DNA of 6,524 nucleotides from an uncultured Sphingomonadales bacterium (lineage in GTDB: Bacteria > Pseudomonadota > Alphaproteobacteria > Sphingomonadales > Sphingomonadaceae): contig CALDKP010000214.1 of the NCBI GenBank assembly GCA_937898535.1, forward strand, positions 1 to 6,524, in the 5' to 3' direction. A model generated the notes under the pieces. The model saw only the letters and a program-made list of their open reading frames with translations. It had not been told where the DNA came from and did not search any database. The position numbers were made by a program, and so were the translations under genes. This document shows positions 1-5,598 of the stretch, in pieces. Positions within the stretch are counted from its first letter, which is position 1. Each line of letters starts with the position of its first letter.

Positions 1-30
1 CTCTTTCCCTACACGACGCTCTTCCGATCT
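1..30 (+). other. Illumina adapter remnant (artefact)
   Basis: These 30 bases match the 3' part of the standard Illumina TruSeq read-1 adapter, ending in the diagnostic CTCTTCCGATCT directly before the insert. This is the orientation left when a reverse read runs through a short insert into the opposite adapter and is assembled without trimming. It is not phage sequence and should be removed. Its presence also means the contig stops here for technical reasons, so the gene that follows lacks its real upstream sequence. Confidence 0.97.
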
Positions 31-32
31 AC

Positions 33-578
33 GTGGACGCGATCAATGCAATCCTGGGGCCGGTAGCTGCGCCTATTCCGTCAATGGACGAACCCGCGTG
101 GATCTCGAACGCTCGTTCGAAGATCGGCCGGGCAGAGATCGTTGGCCCAAAGCACAATAATTGGATCGCGGCCGGATGGGCACGGCTCGGGGTGAAATGG
201 TTCAATGACGACGAAACCCCTTGGTGCGGGTATTTTGTCGCTGACTGCCTCAATGACGCCGGACTGACATACCCCAAGAATTTCCCGTCTGCCGCCAGCT
301 TCACAACCTACGGGACCGCTTGCCCGGCGCAGCTTGGCGCAATCGGGGTAAAGGCTCGCAAGGGCGGGAACCATGTATTCTTCATTGTCGGGCAGACGCC
401 GGACGGGGTTTACTACAAGGCGCTTGGTGGAAATCAGGGCAACCGGGTTTCGATCATCGATATCCGCAAGGATCAGGTGAATTTTGTCCGGTGGCCTGCC
501 GGGGTGCCGGTGCCCGCACGCCCATACCAAAAACTCCCCACTCTGCCCGCAGGCACAACGTCAGTGAGTGAAGCATGA
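33..578 (+). CDS. Endolysin, TIGR02594 (NlpC/P60- or CHAP-like) family, 5' partial
   Basis: This is a probable peptidoglycan hydrolase that degrades the host wall at lysis. Numbering from the GTG at 33, the domain runs from about residue 22 to 156 and shows the landmarks of the TIGR02594 family: an E-x-x-GP-x-HN segment (35-42), DETPWC with the presumed catalytic Cys65, a GNH segment with presumed catalytic His114, GGNQ (132-135) holding the polar third residue, and a closing RWP (153-155). The reading frame stays open through the adapter, so GTG 33 is only the first available start codon; the true N-terminus, and any signal-arrest or binding domain, may be missing. The stop overlaps the next start as ATGA (575-578). 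The holin-like and spanin genes downstream support the lysis role. Whether it cuts as an amidase or a peptidase cannot be told from the sequence. Confidence 0.85.
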   Translation: MDAINAILGPVAAPIPSMDEPAWISNARSKIGRAEIVGPKHNNWIAAGWARLGVKWFNDDETPWCGYFVADCLNDAGLTYPKNFPSAASFTTYGTACPAQLGAIGVKARKGGNHVFFIVGQTPDGVYYKALGGNQGNRVSIIDIRKDQVNFVRWPAGVPVPARPYQKLPTLPAGTTSVSEA

Positions 579-1036
579 AGGTGCCCGAGATCACACCCCT
601 GAACACAATCAGGACGTTTGCCTTGGTGATTGTTGCGATCACGAGCGGTTTTGTCATGGGCATGGTTATCTGGCTCACGCGGCTGCTATCGGATCCTAGT
701 TGGTGTGATCGAGCGATTGGGGCCGCAAAGGGTGCTGATCGACCTGAAACGGCGTTTGGTGGCTGTTTCCAGCTACTCACGCAGCAAATGTCCGCACTGG
801 CGATCAACAGCTATATTTTTGGCGGCGTCATCGCTCTGTGTCTTGCTGCGCTCATGATCATTGTCGTTGCCGGTGGGAAGCTGTCATTCACAGGGAACAA
901 GGATGGCGTGTCAGCCAACATTTCGGGCTCGGGCGATACTCCTGCACCGACGCCGACAGTAACGACAACCACAAAAACCGAAATGAAGCCAGGCGCAGCG
1001 CCGACAAGCGACACGACATTGGAGGATACCCCATGA
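575..1036 (+). CDS. Holin-like membrane protein with two transmembrane segments
   Basis: This 153-residue protein has two strong hydrophobic helices, at about residues 14-36 and 77-101. They are separated by a hydrophilic loop with two cysteines (Cys44 and Cys64), and the protein ends in a Thr/Pro/Ser-rich, probably disordered tail (about 118-153). Two helices, small size and a position directly between endolysin and spanins fit a holin that permeabilises the inner membrane. No family was recognised, so holin is inferred from context. The more usual phage order puts the holin before the endolysin, so an antiholin or accessory lysis protein is also possible. With the N-terminus inside, the loop would face the periplasm, where the cysteines could form a disulfide. 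The start overlaps the endolysin stop (ATGA) and the stop overlaps the next start in the same way. Confidence 0.7.
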   Translation: MKVPEITPLNTIRTFALVIVAITSGFVMGMVIWLTRLLSDPSWCDRAIGAAKGADRPETAFGGCFQLLTQQMSALAINSYIFGGVIALCLAALMIIVVAGGKLSFTGNKDGVSANISGSGDTPAPTPTVTTTTKTEMKPGAAPTSDTTLEDTP

Positions 1037-1410
1037 TCTCTTTTCTGACGCCTTTTCTGGCAAGCATCGGGATCCCGGAGCCGCTGCGCAAGCTCGTCGC
1101 CTATGTCGGGCTCGTGCTTCTCGTGATCGCGCTGCTTGGCCTTGCCAAATGCACCTACGATCGATCAATTATCTCGGCACATGACGACAAAATCACGGCC
1201 AAGACTGTCCAAAAGGATTCGAAGGCAAAAGAGCAATCGGCCGTCGAACGGGCAAACGACGCGGCAGCAATTGCCAAAGCTGAAAAGGAACGGAACGATG
1301 CGATACTCAAAGGTCCGGCTGTTAAGCCTTCTCCCGCTAGCATTAGGGCTAACTGTGAGCGCTTGCGGCGTGCCGGGACAGACACGTCCCGCATTCCCGT
1401 CTGCAATTGA
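1033..1410 (+). CDS. Rz-like inner-membrane spanin (i-spanin)
   Basis: The product has 125 residues: one N-terminal transmembrane helix (about 21-38) followed by a charged, Ala/Lys/Glu-rich helical stretch (about 48-93) likely to form a periplasmic coiled coil, then a short C-terminal part with Cys108 and Cys124. This is the layout of an Rz-type inner-membrane spanin, which joins an outer-membrane lipoprotein partner to disrupt the outer membrane in the last step of Gram-negative lysis. The start ATG overlaps the previous stop (ATGA) and has a clear ribosome binding site, GGAGG at 1021-1025, seven bases upstream. The strongest support is the lipoprotein gene that begins inside its 3' end in another frame, an arrangement classic for Rz/Rz1 pairs. 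Sequence is poorly conserved in this class, so the call rests on architecture. Confidence 0.83.
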   Translation: MISFLTPFLASIGIPEPLRKLVAYVGLVLLVIALLGLAKCTYDRSIISAHDDKITAKTVQKDSKAKEQSAVERANDAAAIAKAEKERNDAILKGPAVKPSPASIRANCERLRRAGTDTSRIPVCN

Positions 1411-1588
1411 TCTTAAAGCAGAGCCAAAGCCCGCGATCACTCCCGACGTGCTGACAAGCGACGTTGCGGCCGAACAGTATAATTCCAGCGTCGAAGCATG
1501 GGGTGAGCGTGGTTGGGCCGCTGTAGCTCGAATTTGCCGATGGTCAAAGGCACTCGGAAACCCGGTGGAATGCCCTCCTGCCGATTAA
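1298..1588 (+). CDS. Rz1-like outer-membrane lipoprotein spanin (o-spanin)
   Basis: The product has 96 residues. It begins with a basic then hydrophobic signal peptide ending in a lipobox, V-S-A-C, so signal peptidase II would cleave before Cys23 and leave a lipid-anchored mature protein of about 74 residues. The mature part carries scattered prolines and a C-terminal region with Cys79 and Cys91. It would sit in the outer membrane and meet the Rz-like partner in the periplasm. The start at 1298 was chosen because it places the signal peptide at the N-terminus and has AAAAGGAA just upstream; the open frame reaches back to 1136, but that extension is a basic shadow of the Rz-like gene. The first 113 bases are read in two frames. 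Its TAA lies within TTAA, which also contains the stop of the opposing gene. Confidence 0.85.
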   Translation: MRYSKVRLLSLLPLALGLTVSACGVPGQTRPAFPSAIDLKAEPKPAITPDVLTSDVAAEQYNSSVEAWGERGWAAVARICRWSKALGNPVECPPAD

Positions 1589-1887
1589 CGTAAATCATTA
1601 TATGCCGTGTTGCGCTCATTTGAATTTATACGTCGCATAAGAGATTTTCCCTCTTTTCCTTCTTTTACCCATCGCGTTAAAACAGCATTATTAACTTCTA
1701 TACTAAGCAATTCTCCTTCACTATTAAATGGCAGCACAAGAAATAATTGGCCTGTATCAGATATACGGATATCAAGAGCATCACCGTCTATTTGAACAGA
1801 TGCCCGTTGGCCTTTTATTTTTCCTTGCTCAATTCCTTGAGCCAATACTTGGCGAAGGCGTTTTGTATGAAATGCTGAAATAGTCAT
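1585..1887 (-). CDS. Unknown 100-residue protein, last gene of the - strand operon
   Basis: No family was recognised. The protein has a basic N-terminal helix-like stretch (about 8-30), a middle part of alternating hydrophobic residues consistent with beta strands (about 30-68), and a basic C-terminus rich in Arg, Lys and Asn. There is no signal peptide or membrane segment. The start ATG shares one base with the stop of the preceding gene (TAATG), and upstream there is only a weak purine run, so translation probably depends on coupling. The reading frame is intact over a stretch much richer in A and T than the rest of the operon, a codon use shared only with its upstream neighbour. The two were therefore probably acquired together. 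It converges with the Rz1-like gene, overlapping it by four bases. Confidence 0.68.
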   Translation of the reverse strand: MTISAFHTKRLRQVLAQGIEQGKIKGQRASVQIDGDALDIRISDTGQLFLVLPFNSEGELLSIEVNNAVLTRWVKEGKEGKSLMRRINSNERNTAYNDLR

Positions 1888-2219
1888 TAGTCGAACTTTC
1901 TTTGTATGGTGAGTATTCTTGCACGCGCATCACGTAATTTTTCCTTAAACTCATTTTCAAAAGTAACGAATAAAGACTGTAATTCTTCAACTTCTCGCTT
2001 TACGATATCTAATTCAGTAGGCGGTCGGAGTTTTCCAAAACCGTCAATCCGATATTTTTTAACGCCGTCGATAGAAATACCTGTTTCTTTGGCTATACGT
2101 TCGTCAGAATAGTCGTGTAAATACACTCCTTTTACTCCGTCGAAATTATCTTCCAACATGGCAAAAACTTTGCGCATGGCGGAAACTGTTGTTTTTGTAA
2201 TATCTATTTGATTACTCAT
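1887..2219 (-). CDS. Small protein with putative helix-turn-helix and coiled coil
   Basis: This 110-residue protein has a central segment, SDERIAKETGISIDGVKKYR (residues 38-57), with the pattern of a helix-turn-helix: an 'is-activated' helix, a Gly turn, then a recognition-like helix. A Glu/Lys-rich heptad-like stretch (about 69-108) probably forms a coiled coil for oligomerisation. A DNA-binding or regulatory role is inferred; no named family was recognised. The start at 2219 is preferred because AAAGGAG lies six bases upstream. A longer form beginning at ATG 2246, nine residues more, overlaps the stop of the RuvC-like gene as ATGA and is also plausible. The gene lies in the AT-rich patch and ends in a TAATG junction with the last gene. 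Confidence 0.7.
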   Translation of the reverse strand: MSNQIDITKTTVSAMRKVFAMLEDNFDGVKGVYLHDYSDERIAKETGISIDGVKKYRIDGFGKLRPPTELDIVKREVEELQSLFVTFENEFKEKLRDARARILTIQRKFD

Positions 2220-2225
2220 TTTCTT

Positions 2226-2232
2226 CTCCTTT
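2226..2232 (-). promoter_or_regulatory. Strong ribosome binding site deciding the start of the HTH protein
   Basis: On the - strand this reads AAAGGAG, followed by six bases and then ATG at 2219. It is the best Shine-Dalgarno match in the window and lies inside the coding sequence of the alternative nine-residue-longer form. It is the main reason for choosing 2219 over 2246. Confidence 0.7.
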
Positions 2233-2242
2233 GATAAATCAG

Positions 2243-2713
2243 TCATAAATATTTCCTTCCGTAGTAGGCCAACAGAGCCGCCTCTGCGCGGCCGTCATCT
2301 TTCACCCGCTCAAAGGCGTGGGCACTTGCCGGGAACAGCGTCCGCGCCTTTTCACGGCTCGCGCCCTTGTCAGAATTCAAGAGCCCGAGCTTCCCCTTCC
2401 AGACCGTTGGTGTGACGAAGTGCACGGGAGCTTCCGCTGCACACGCGATTGCATGGGCAAAGCCAAGTGCACGGCCAAACGAAAACATGCTTGTGACGCC
2501 CTGCCCCGGCCGCGCCGCGATATCTTCAATCACGATCATGTCAGGCATTTCAAAGGCGAAGGCGTTGCGCCAGTCGATTGCCCACTGCGTCCAAGCAGGC
2601 TTGGCCTTCCCTTTCACAAACTGCATCGGCACGTCGAAGCATGCGACAAGATTGTTTTCGTGGAGGATCGAGAGCGCACCCGTCTTTCCTGGATCTATGC
2701 CCGCGACGATCAT
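2243..2713 (-). CDS. RuvC-like Holliday junction resolvase (phage type)
   Basis: This is a 156-residue RNase H-fold nuclease, predicted to resolve branched DNA made during replication and recombination so that genomes can be packaged. The first strand carries GIDPGKTGA with metal-binding Asp7. A central I-V-I-E-D gives Glu63. The C-terminal helix has DDGRAEAALLA, in which Asp140 and Glu144 take the place of the acidic pair of bacterial RuvC; this DGRAEA form is usual in phage relatives. The start at 2713 was chosen because it overlaps the preceding stop as ATGA and puts the catalytic strand at the N-terminus, as is normal. An ATG at 2731 would add six residues and has only a weak purine-rich site. 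The stop overlaps the alternative start of the next gene (2246). Confidence 0.88.
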   Translation of the reverse strand: MIVAGIDPGKTGALSILHENNLVACFDVPMQFVKGKAKPAWTQWAIDWRNAFAFEMPDMIVIEDIAARPGQGVTSMFSFGRALGFAHAIACAAEAPVHFVTPTVWKGKLGLLNSDKGASREKARTLFPASAHAFERVKDDGRAEAALLAYYGRKYL

Positions 2714-2880
2714 GATACAGGTAGTCCACATTTTTGAGCTTCTTCAAGCGTTGCGGCACGCCAATGCTCGGTCTGCCATTCTTCAAAATCATGGCCACTA
2801 GGCATTATATGATGCCGTTTCACTTTTACTTGCAGCACAAATTTTCCGCTCCATGAGCGTCTTAATCGAAATTCAGGCAT
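2710..2880 (-). CDS. Unknown 56-residue protein
   Basis: No family was recognised. The protein is small and soluble, with a basic, possibly beta-stranded first half (Arg- and Lys-rich, residues 4-25) and an acidic middle with a helix-like C-terminal segment containing L-E-E-A-Q (46-50). The start at 2880 was chosen because GGGAG stands seven bases upstream; an ATG at 2910 would add ten residues that are translated from the HNH gene's end and has no better site. It overlaps the HNH gene by 19 bases and the RuvC-like gene by four, so it is probably translated as part of the operon. The tight overlaps on both sides are the main evidence that it is real. Confidence 0.68.
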   Translation of the reverse strand: MPEFRLRRSWSGKFVLQVKVKRHHIMPSGHDFEEWQTEHWRAATLEEAQKCGLPVS

Positions 2881-3392
2881 TCCCGTTCTCCCATATAAAA
2901 CTGCAACCATTCAGGTGGTTGCAGAGGCTCAAAATCTCCCGGATCCGCAAAAGGGATATCCTCGGGCTTGAAGCGAAATCGCTCCGGCAGCTTCTCGATA
3001 CCCTTGTGAACGAACAGCCAATATTGCTTCGTTGCTAGATCTTGGAATGCACGCCCCGGCCGCAAGTGTTGAAGCTGGCGGTTCCGCTCGGCCGTCTCGG
3101 GCCTCACATGCTCCACACAGAGTGTTGACGGTCCAAAAGGGCAGCAGTGGTCAACATGCAGGCCGGTGATATCATGGCCGTGGATATGCATCGCAGACCA
3201 GCGGTGCGCCCACCACATTTCCCCTTGATCCCAAAAACGTCCGTAGGGCTCGCTGTGCCCACGCCCCATCGAAGTGCCGCCAACCCACATTACACAGCCG
3301 GTGACAGGATCGAAAGCGCATCGCCGGGCAAATCTCTCCAAGGGATCAAGCGCCTTGACTGCGCGTCCTTTCTCCCCGCGTGCGTAGATCAT
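2862..3392 (-). CDS. HNH endonuclease
   Basis: The product has 176 residues. An N-terminal loop with Cys25 and Cys33 leads to a YGRF segment and an AHRW (His63). The nuclease core follows: VDH (80-82) with the catalytic His82, then paired cysteines (83-84), Cys92, His95 in CVEHV, and Asn104 in ERN. This is the beta-beta-alpha metal fold with extra zinc-binding Cys pairs seen in free-standing phage HNH nucleases. The C-terminal third (about 115-176) has no recognised domain and may bind DNA. It may be a homing endonuclease inserted beside the polymerase gene, or a replication/recombination nuclease adopted by the phage; its ATGA overlap with the polymerase stop and 19-base overlap with the next gene favour a settled operon member. 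GAGG lies eight bases before the start. Confidence 0.85.
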   Translation of the reverse strand: MIYARGEKGRAVKALDPLERFARRCAFDPVTGCVMWVGGTSMGRGHSEPYGRFWDQGEMWWAHRWSAMHIHGHDITGLHVDHCCPFGPSTLCVEHVRPETAERNRQLQHLRPGRAFQDLATKQYWLFVHKGIEKLPERFRFKPEDIPFADPGDFEPLQPPEWLQFYMGERECLNFD

Positions 3393-5386
3393 TTCCGATA
3401 CCTCAACATGCTCTCCACATTCGCCTTCACCTTAAATTTCCTTTCGAGCGCCCACGGCTCTACATCTTCCATGATTTGCTCAACCGTCTTGATCAAGTCC
3501 GGCCGGTCCACTTCCTCGAAAACCAATTCATCATGCACCTTGAAAATCGTGTATAGCCCGGCAGCTTCCGCGCGCTTCATGGCACCCATAATGAGATCTC
3601 GCGCACTGCCTTGGATGCAGTCGGCCGTGATCATCCCGTGCCATGCCAGATGCCGCCTGAATTTCTTCCCTTGGTAGCTCATGAAAGTCCAGGACGGCTT
3701 TTCGTCACCTTGCGGTGTGAACGAGGTTCCCTTGCGCGGCCGGTGATACCAAATCTTTCGGCCGCTCGGCAGGCGCATCGTCAGAAAGTCGCCTTCCTTG
3801 CGAAACTCGATCCCCTCATAGGAGTAGGCCATCGCGCGATTGCACCAAACGGCGTCAACGCTGGCCTGCCAAAGCCCATACCAAAATTTAGGAACCAGCG
3901 GGGCCACTTCCTTGCGGTAAGCATCGATAGCCATTTTTGCCAGTTCGATCGAATCCTTGGGCGCGAAGCGTGCACGGAAACCCATCGGCCCAAGTCCGTA
4001 GCCCGAGCCAAGGAACGTGTTCTTTCCTATCTGCCCCTCCCTCTGCATCGAAGGATCCTTGCGGTTGATCGGCCGCTTGAAGATCAGGGACGCGGTTTCT
4101 GAATAGACGTCAAGCCCGGCGTGCATCTGCTCCACACGATCATGCTGTCCGGCCATGCTCAAGAGATTGCGAGCTTCCACGGCTGCATAGTCACCCGAGA
4201 CGATCACTTTGCCCTTGTCGGGCACGATACAGGACCGCAGAGAGGAAATGATCGCACTGAATATGTCATCGCCCCATAGCTCTTTGATCAGGCCCACGTC
4301 GCGCGTCATGATCGCGTCAGCGAGAATGTCAGCGGTCAATCCTTGCCGGTCCCCAATTTCACCGCGTGGGTAATTCTGGATCTGGATCAGCCGGCCGACG
4401 TCACGGCCAGTTCTCGCGCCGTGGTATTGTGTCGCATAACGCACGCGTCCATCGTTACCGGCGCATTGCAGCATGCGCTCAAGTTTCGAAACGCTCGATG
4501 AAGCCAGCGAGCGGCGCAGCGTCAGCACTTCGTGGATATTGTAGGGCAGCGGCTCGCCTAGATCCTCAATCCCAAATTCGTCGTCGGGATCCAGGATTGC
4601 GTCAAGCGTGGCCTTTTTCATGTCGCCCAAGGCGACACCCTGATCATTGACCCAATTGAGCACCTTTGCGCGCTGCGTTGGGTTCAAGCCGGTCAATTCC
4701 CGAAAGCGCTCCACCATCGGCACGCGGACTTGCTCAAGCACGTTAATGCAGGAGTGCACGAATTCCGTGTCGATCAGGATCCCGCGCTGATTTATCTTTT
4801 GATCAATGACCCAGATTTCCCGCTCGCTCGGTCCTAAGCCCTGTGTGGCGATATATGCACCATATTGAGCATCAACGTCGGTATCACAATATTGATACAG
4901 CCGATTGAGGTTGAATTCATTGTGCTGCGACCAGCCGCCAAGACGATCCGGCTTGCACATTGTCAGCATGAGCCGGTGCCCGTCCATATCTTTCTTCACG
5001 GGCAGTTCCAGCGCCGTCACAAGAGCATCCAGGCCAAGGGGCAAGGCTTTCATGCCCGCCACGGCCATCGTATCGTGCCAACGCTCTGGCGGCAATTCTG
5101 GATAGCCCATCGGCTCCATGTGAAATTTCCACATGGCTTGCTCGAAACCGGCATTGTGTGCGATGAAAATGACGGTCGGATCCTGCGCCAGCGCCATCAA
5201 TTCAGGATCTCGCGCGTGAAGCTGCTTTTCGGACAGGCAGCGCGTCGGCGCGGGGATCTTGTCAGTCACGACTTTGAGCGACAGACACAAGGGAAACGTG
5301 GTCATGTCGGCCGCGTATTTCCATGCGCCGATCTTTTGGAGATCCGCACGGGACGCGGTTTCAAAGTCTGCGACGACGTATTTCAC
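3389..5386 (-). CDS. Family A DNA polymerase with 3'-5' exonuclease domain
   Basis: This 665-residue protein is the replicative polymerase. The proofreading domain shows Exo I (DFET, Asp7 and Glu9), Exo II (HNAGFE, 77-82) and Exo III (Y166-x3-D170). The polymerase domain shows the T-G-R plus QNYPRG template-primer region (326-342), motif A (GDYAAVEAR, metal ligand Asp399), motif B (Lys455 with Tyr463-Gly464) and motif C (HDE, 618-620, Asp619). There is no 5'-3' exonuclease domain, as expected for phage enzymes of this length. At the place of Klenow Phe762 stands Leu459, a common state in phage relatives. The start is GTG at 5386, overlapping the previous stop as GTGA, with GGAG eight bases upstream and the Exo I motif at the right distance. 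All catalytic residues needed are present, so it is probably active. Confidence 0.96.
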   Translation of the reverse strand: MKYVVADFETASRADLQKIGAWKYAADMTTFPLCLSLKVVTDKIPAPTRCLSEKQLHARDPELMALAQDPTVIFIAHNAGFEQAMWKFHMEPMGYPELPPERWHDTMAVAGMKALPLGLDALVTALELPVKKDMDGHRLMLTMCKPDRLGGWSQHNEFNLNRLYQYCDTDVDAQYGAYIATQGLGPSEREIWVIDQKINQRGILIDTEFVHSCINVLEQVRVPMVERFRELTGLNPTQRAKVLNWVNDQGVALGDMKKATLDAILDPDDEFGIEDLGEPLPYNIHEVLTLRRSLASSSVSKLERMLQCAGNDGRVRYATQYHGARTGRDVGRLIQIQNYPRGEIGDRQGLTADILADAIMTRDVGLIKELWGDDIFSAIISSLRSCIVPDKGKVIVSGDYAAVEARNLLSMAGQHDRVEQMHAGLDVYSETASLIFKRPINRKDPSMQREGQIGKNTFLGSGYGLGPMGFRARFAPKDSIELAKMAIDAYRKEVAPLVPKFWYGLWQASVDAVWCNRAMAYSYEGIEFRKEGDFLTMRLPSGRKIWYHRPRKGTSFTPQGDEKPSWTFMSYQGKKFRRHLAWHGMITADCIQGSARDLIMGAMKRAEAAGLYTIFKVHDELVFEEVDRPDLIKTVEQIMEDVEPWALERKFKVKANVESMLRYRK

Positions 5387-5598
5387 AGGTCAAACTCCGG
5401 TTGTGCTTGAGATAATTCTTTCCACGGCGCGAGCGGTATAGGTCCGATCCAGCCGAAAATATGAAAGGCGGTGTGCCAATGGCCTTGCGCCCACGTCGCA
5501 ATAACAGGCTCGCACCAATCCTTGACCTGATAACTATCACAACGCCGAAAACCGACGTAGCGACCGTCAACGGGCGGGGTGCCTGTCTCGACCTTCAT
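5383..5598 (-). CDS. Unknown 71-residue Trp-rich protein upstream of the polymerase
   Basis: No named family was recognised. The protein has five tryptophans in 71 residues and a GWIGPIP segment near the C-terminus (49-55), a pattern reminiscent of small proteins often found in phage replication regions. It has no signal peptide or membrane helix. It is bracketed by overlaps: its ATG overlaps the preceding stop as ATGA, and its TGA overlaps the polymerase GTG as GTGA, so it would be made together with the polymerase. No good ribosome binding site of its own is visible, consistent with coupling. Overlaps on both sides make it very likely to be a real gene. A role with the polymerase is only suggested by position. 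Confidence 0.75.
   Translation of the reverse strand: MKVETGTPPVDGRYVGFRRCDSYQVKDWCEPVIATWAQGHWHTAFHIFGWIGPIPLAPWKELSQAQPEFDL

Larger units (their letters stand above)
1589..2242. other. AT-rich, GATC-free patch (putative acquired segment)
   Basis: By hand count, bases 1621-2220 are about 37% G+C, against roughly 53-55% in sampled lines of the flanking genes. The change coincides with gene borders: it begins at the convergent stops at 1588 and ends at the stop of the RuvC-like gene. The motif GATC, frequent elsewhere, does not occur between 1439 and 2533, a gap that includes this patch. Both genes inside read on the - strand. No terminal repeats or integrase were seen, so the mechanism of any transfer is unknown. 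Confidence 0.6.

Noticed and set aside
81..530. - strand open frame opposite the endolysin gene
   Set aside because: It is antisense to a gene with recognisable catalytic motifs and has no domain features.
838..1032. Extended start of the Rz-like frame at 838
   Set aside because: The extension overlaps the holin-like gene, is Cys/His-rich without sense, and ATG 1033 has a strong ribosome binding site and a proper N-terminal membrane helix.
1136..1297. Extended start of the Rz1-like frame at 1136
   Set aside because: It would bury the lipoprotein signal peptide inside the protein; the stretch is a basic shadow of the Rz-like gene.
1540..1640. Bidirectional terminator between the converging operons
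   Set aside because: No GC-rich stem followed by a U-run was found on either strand near the shared stop codons.
2367..2801. + strand open frame opposite the RuvC-like gene
   Set aside because: It is a shadow of a gene with intact catalytic motifs.
3147..3677. 176-codon + strand open frame across the HNH/polymerase junction
   Set aside because: It crosses two well-supported - strand genes and its translation shows no family features.
3611..4102. 163-codon + strand open frame opposite the polymerase gene
   Set aside because: It is antisense to the polymerase palm region and has no recognisable motif.
4865..5410. 181-codon + strand open frame opposite the polymerase gene
   Set aside because: It lies wholly antisense to the exonuclease half of a clear polymerase gene, has no domain signal, and its composition is that of a reverse-complement shadow.
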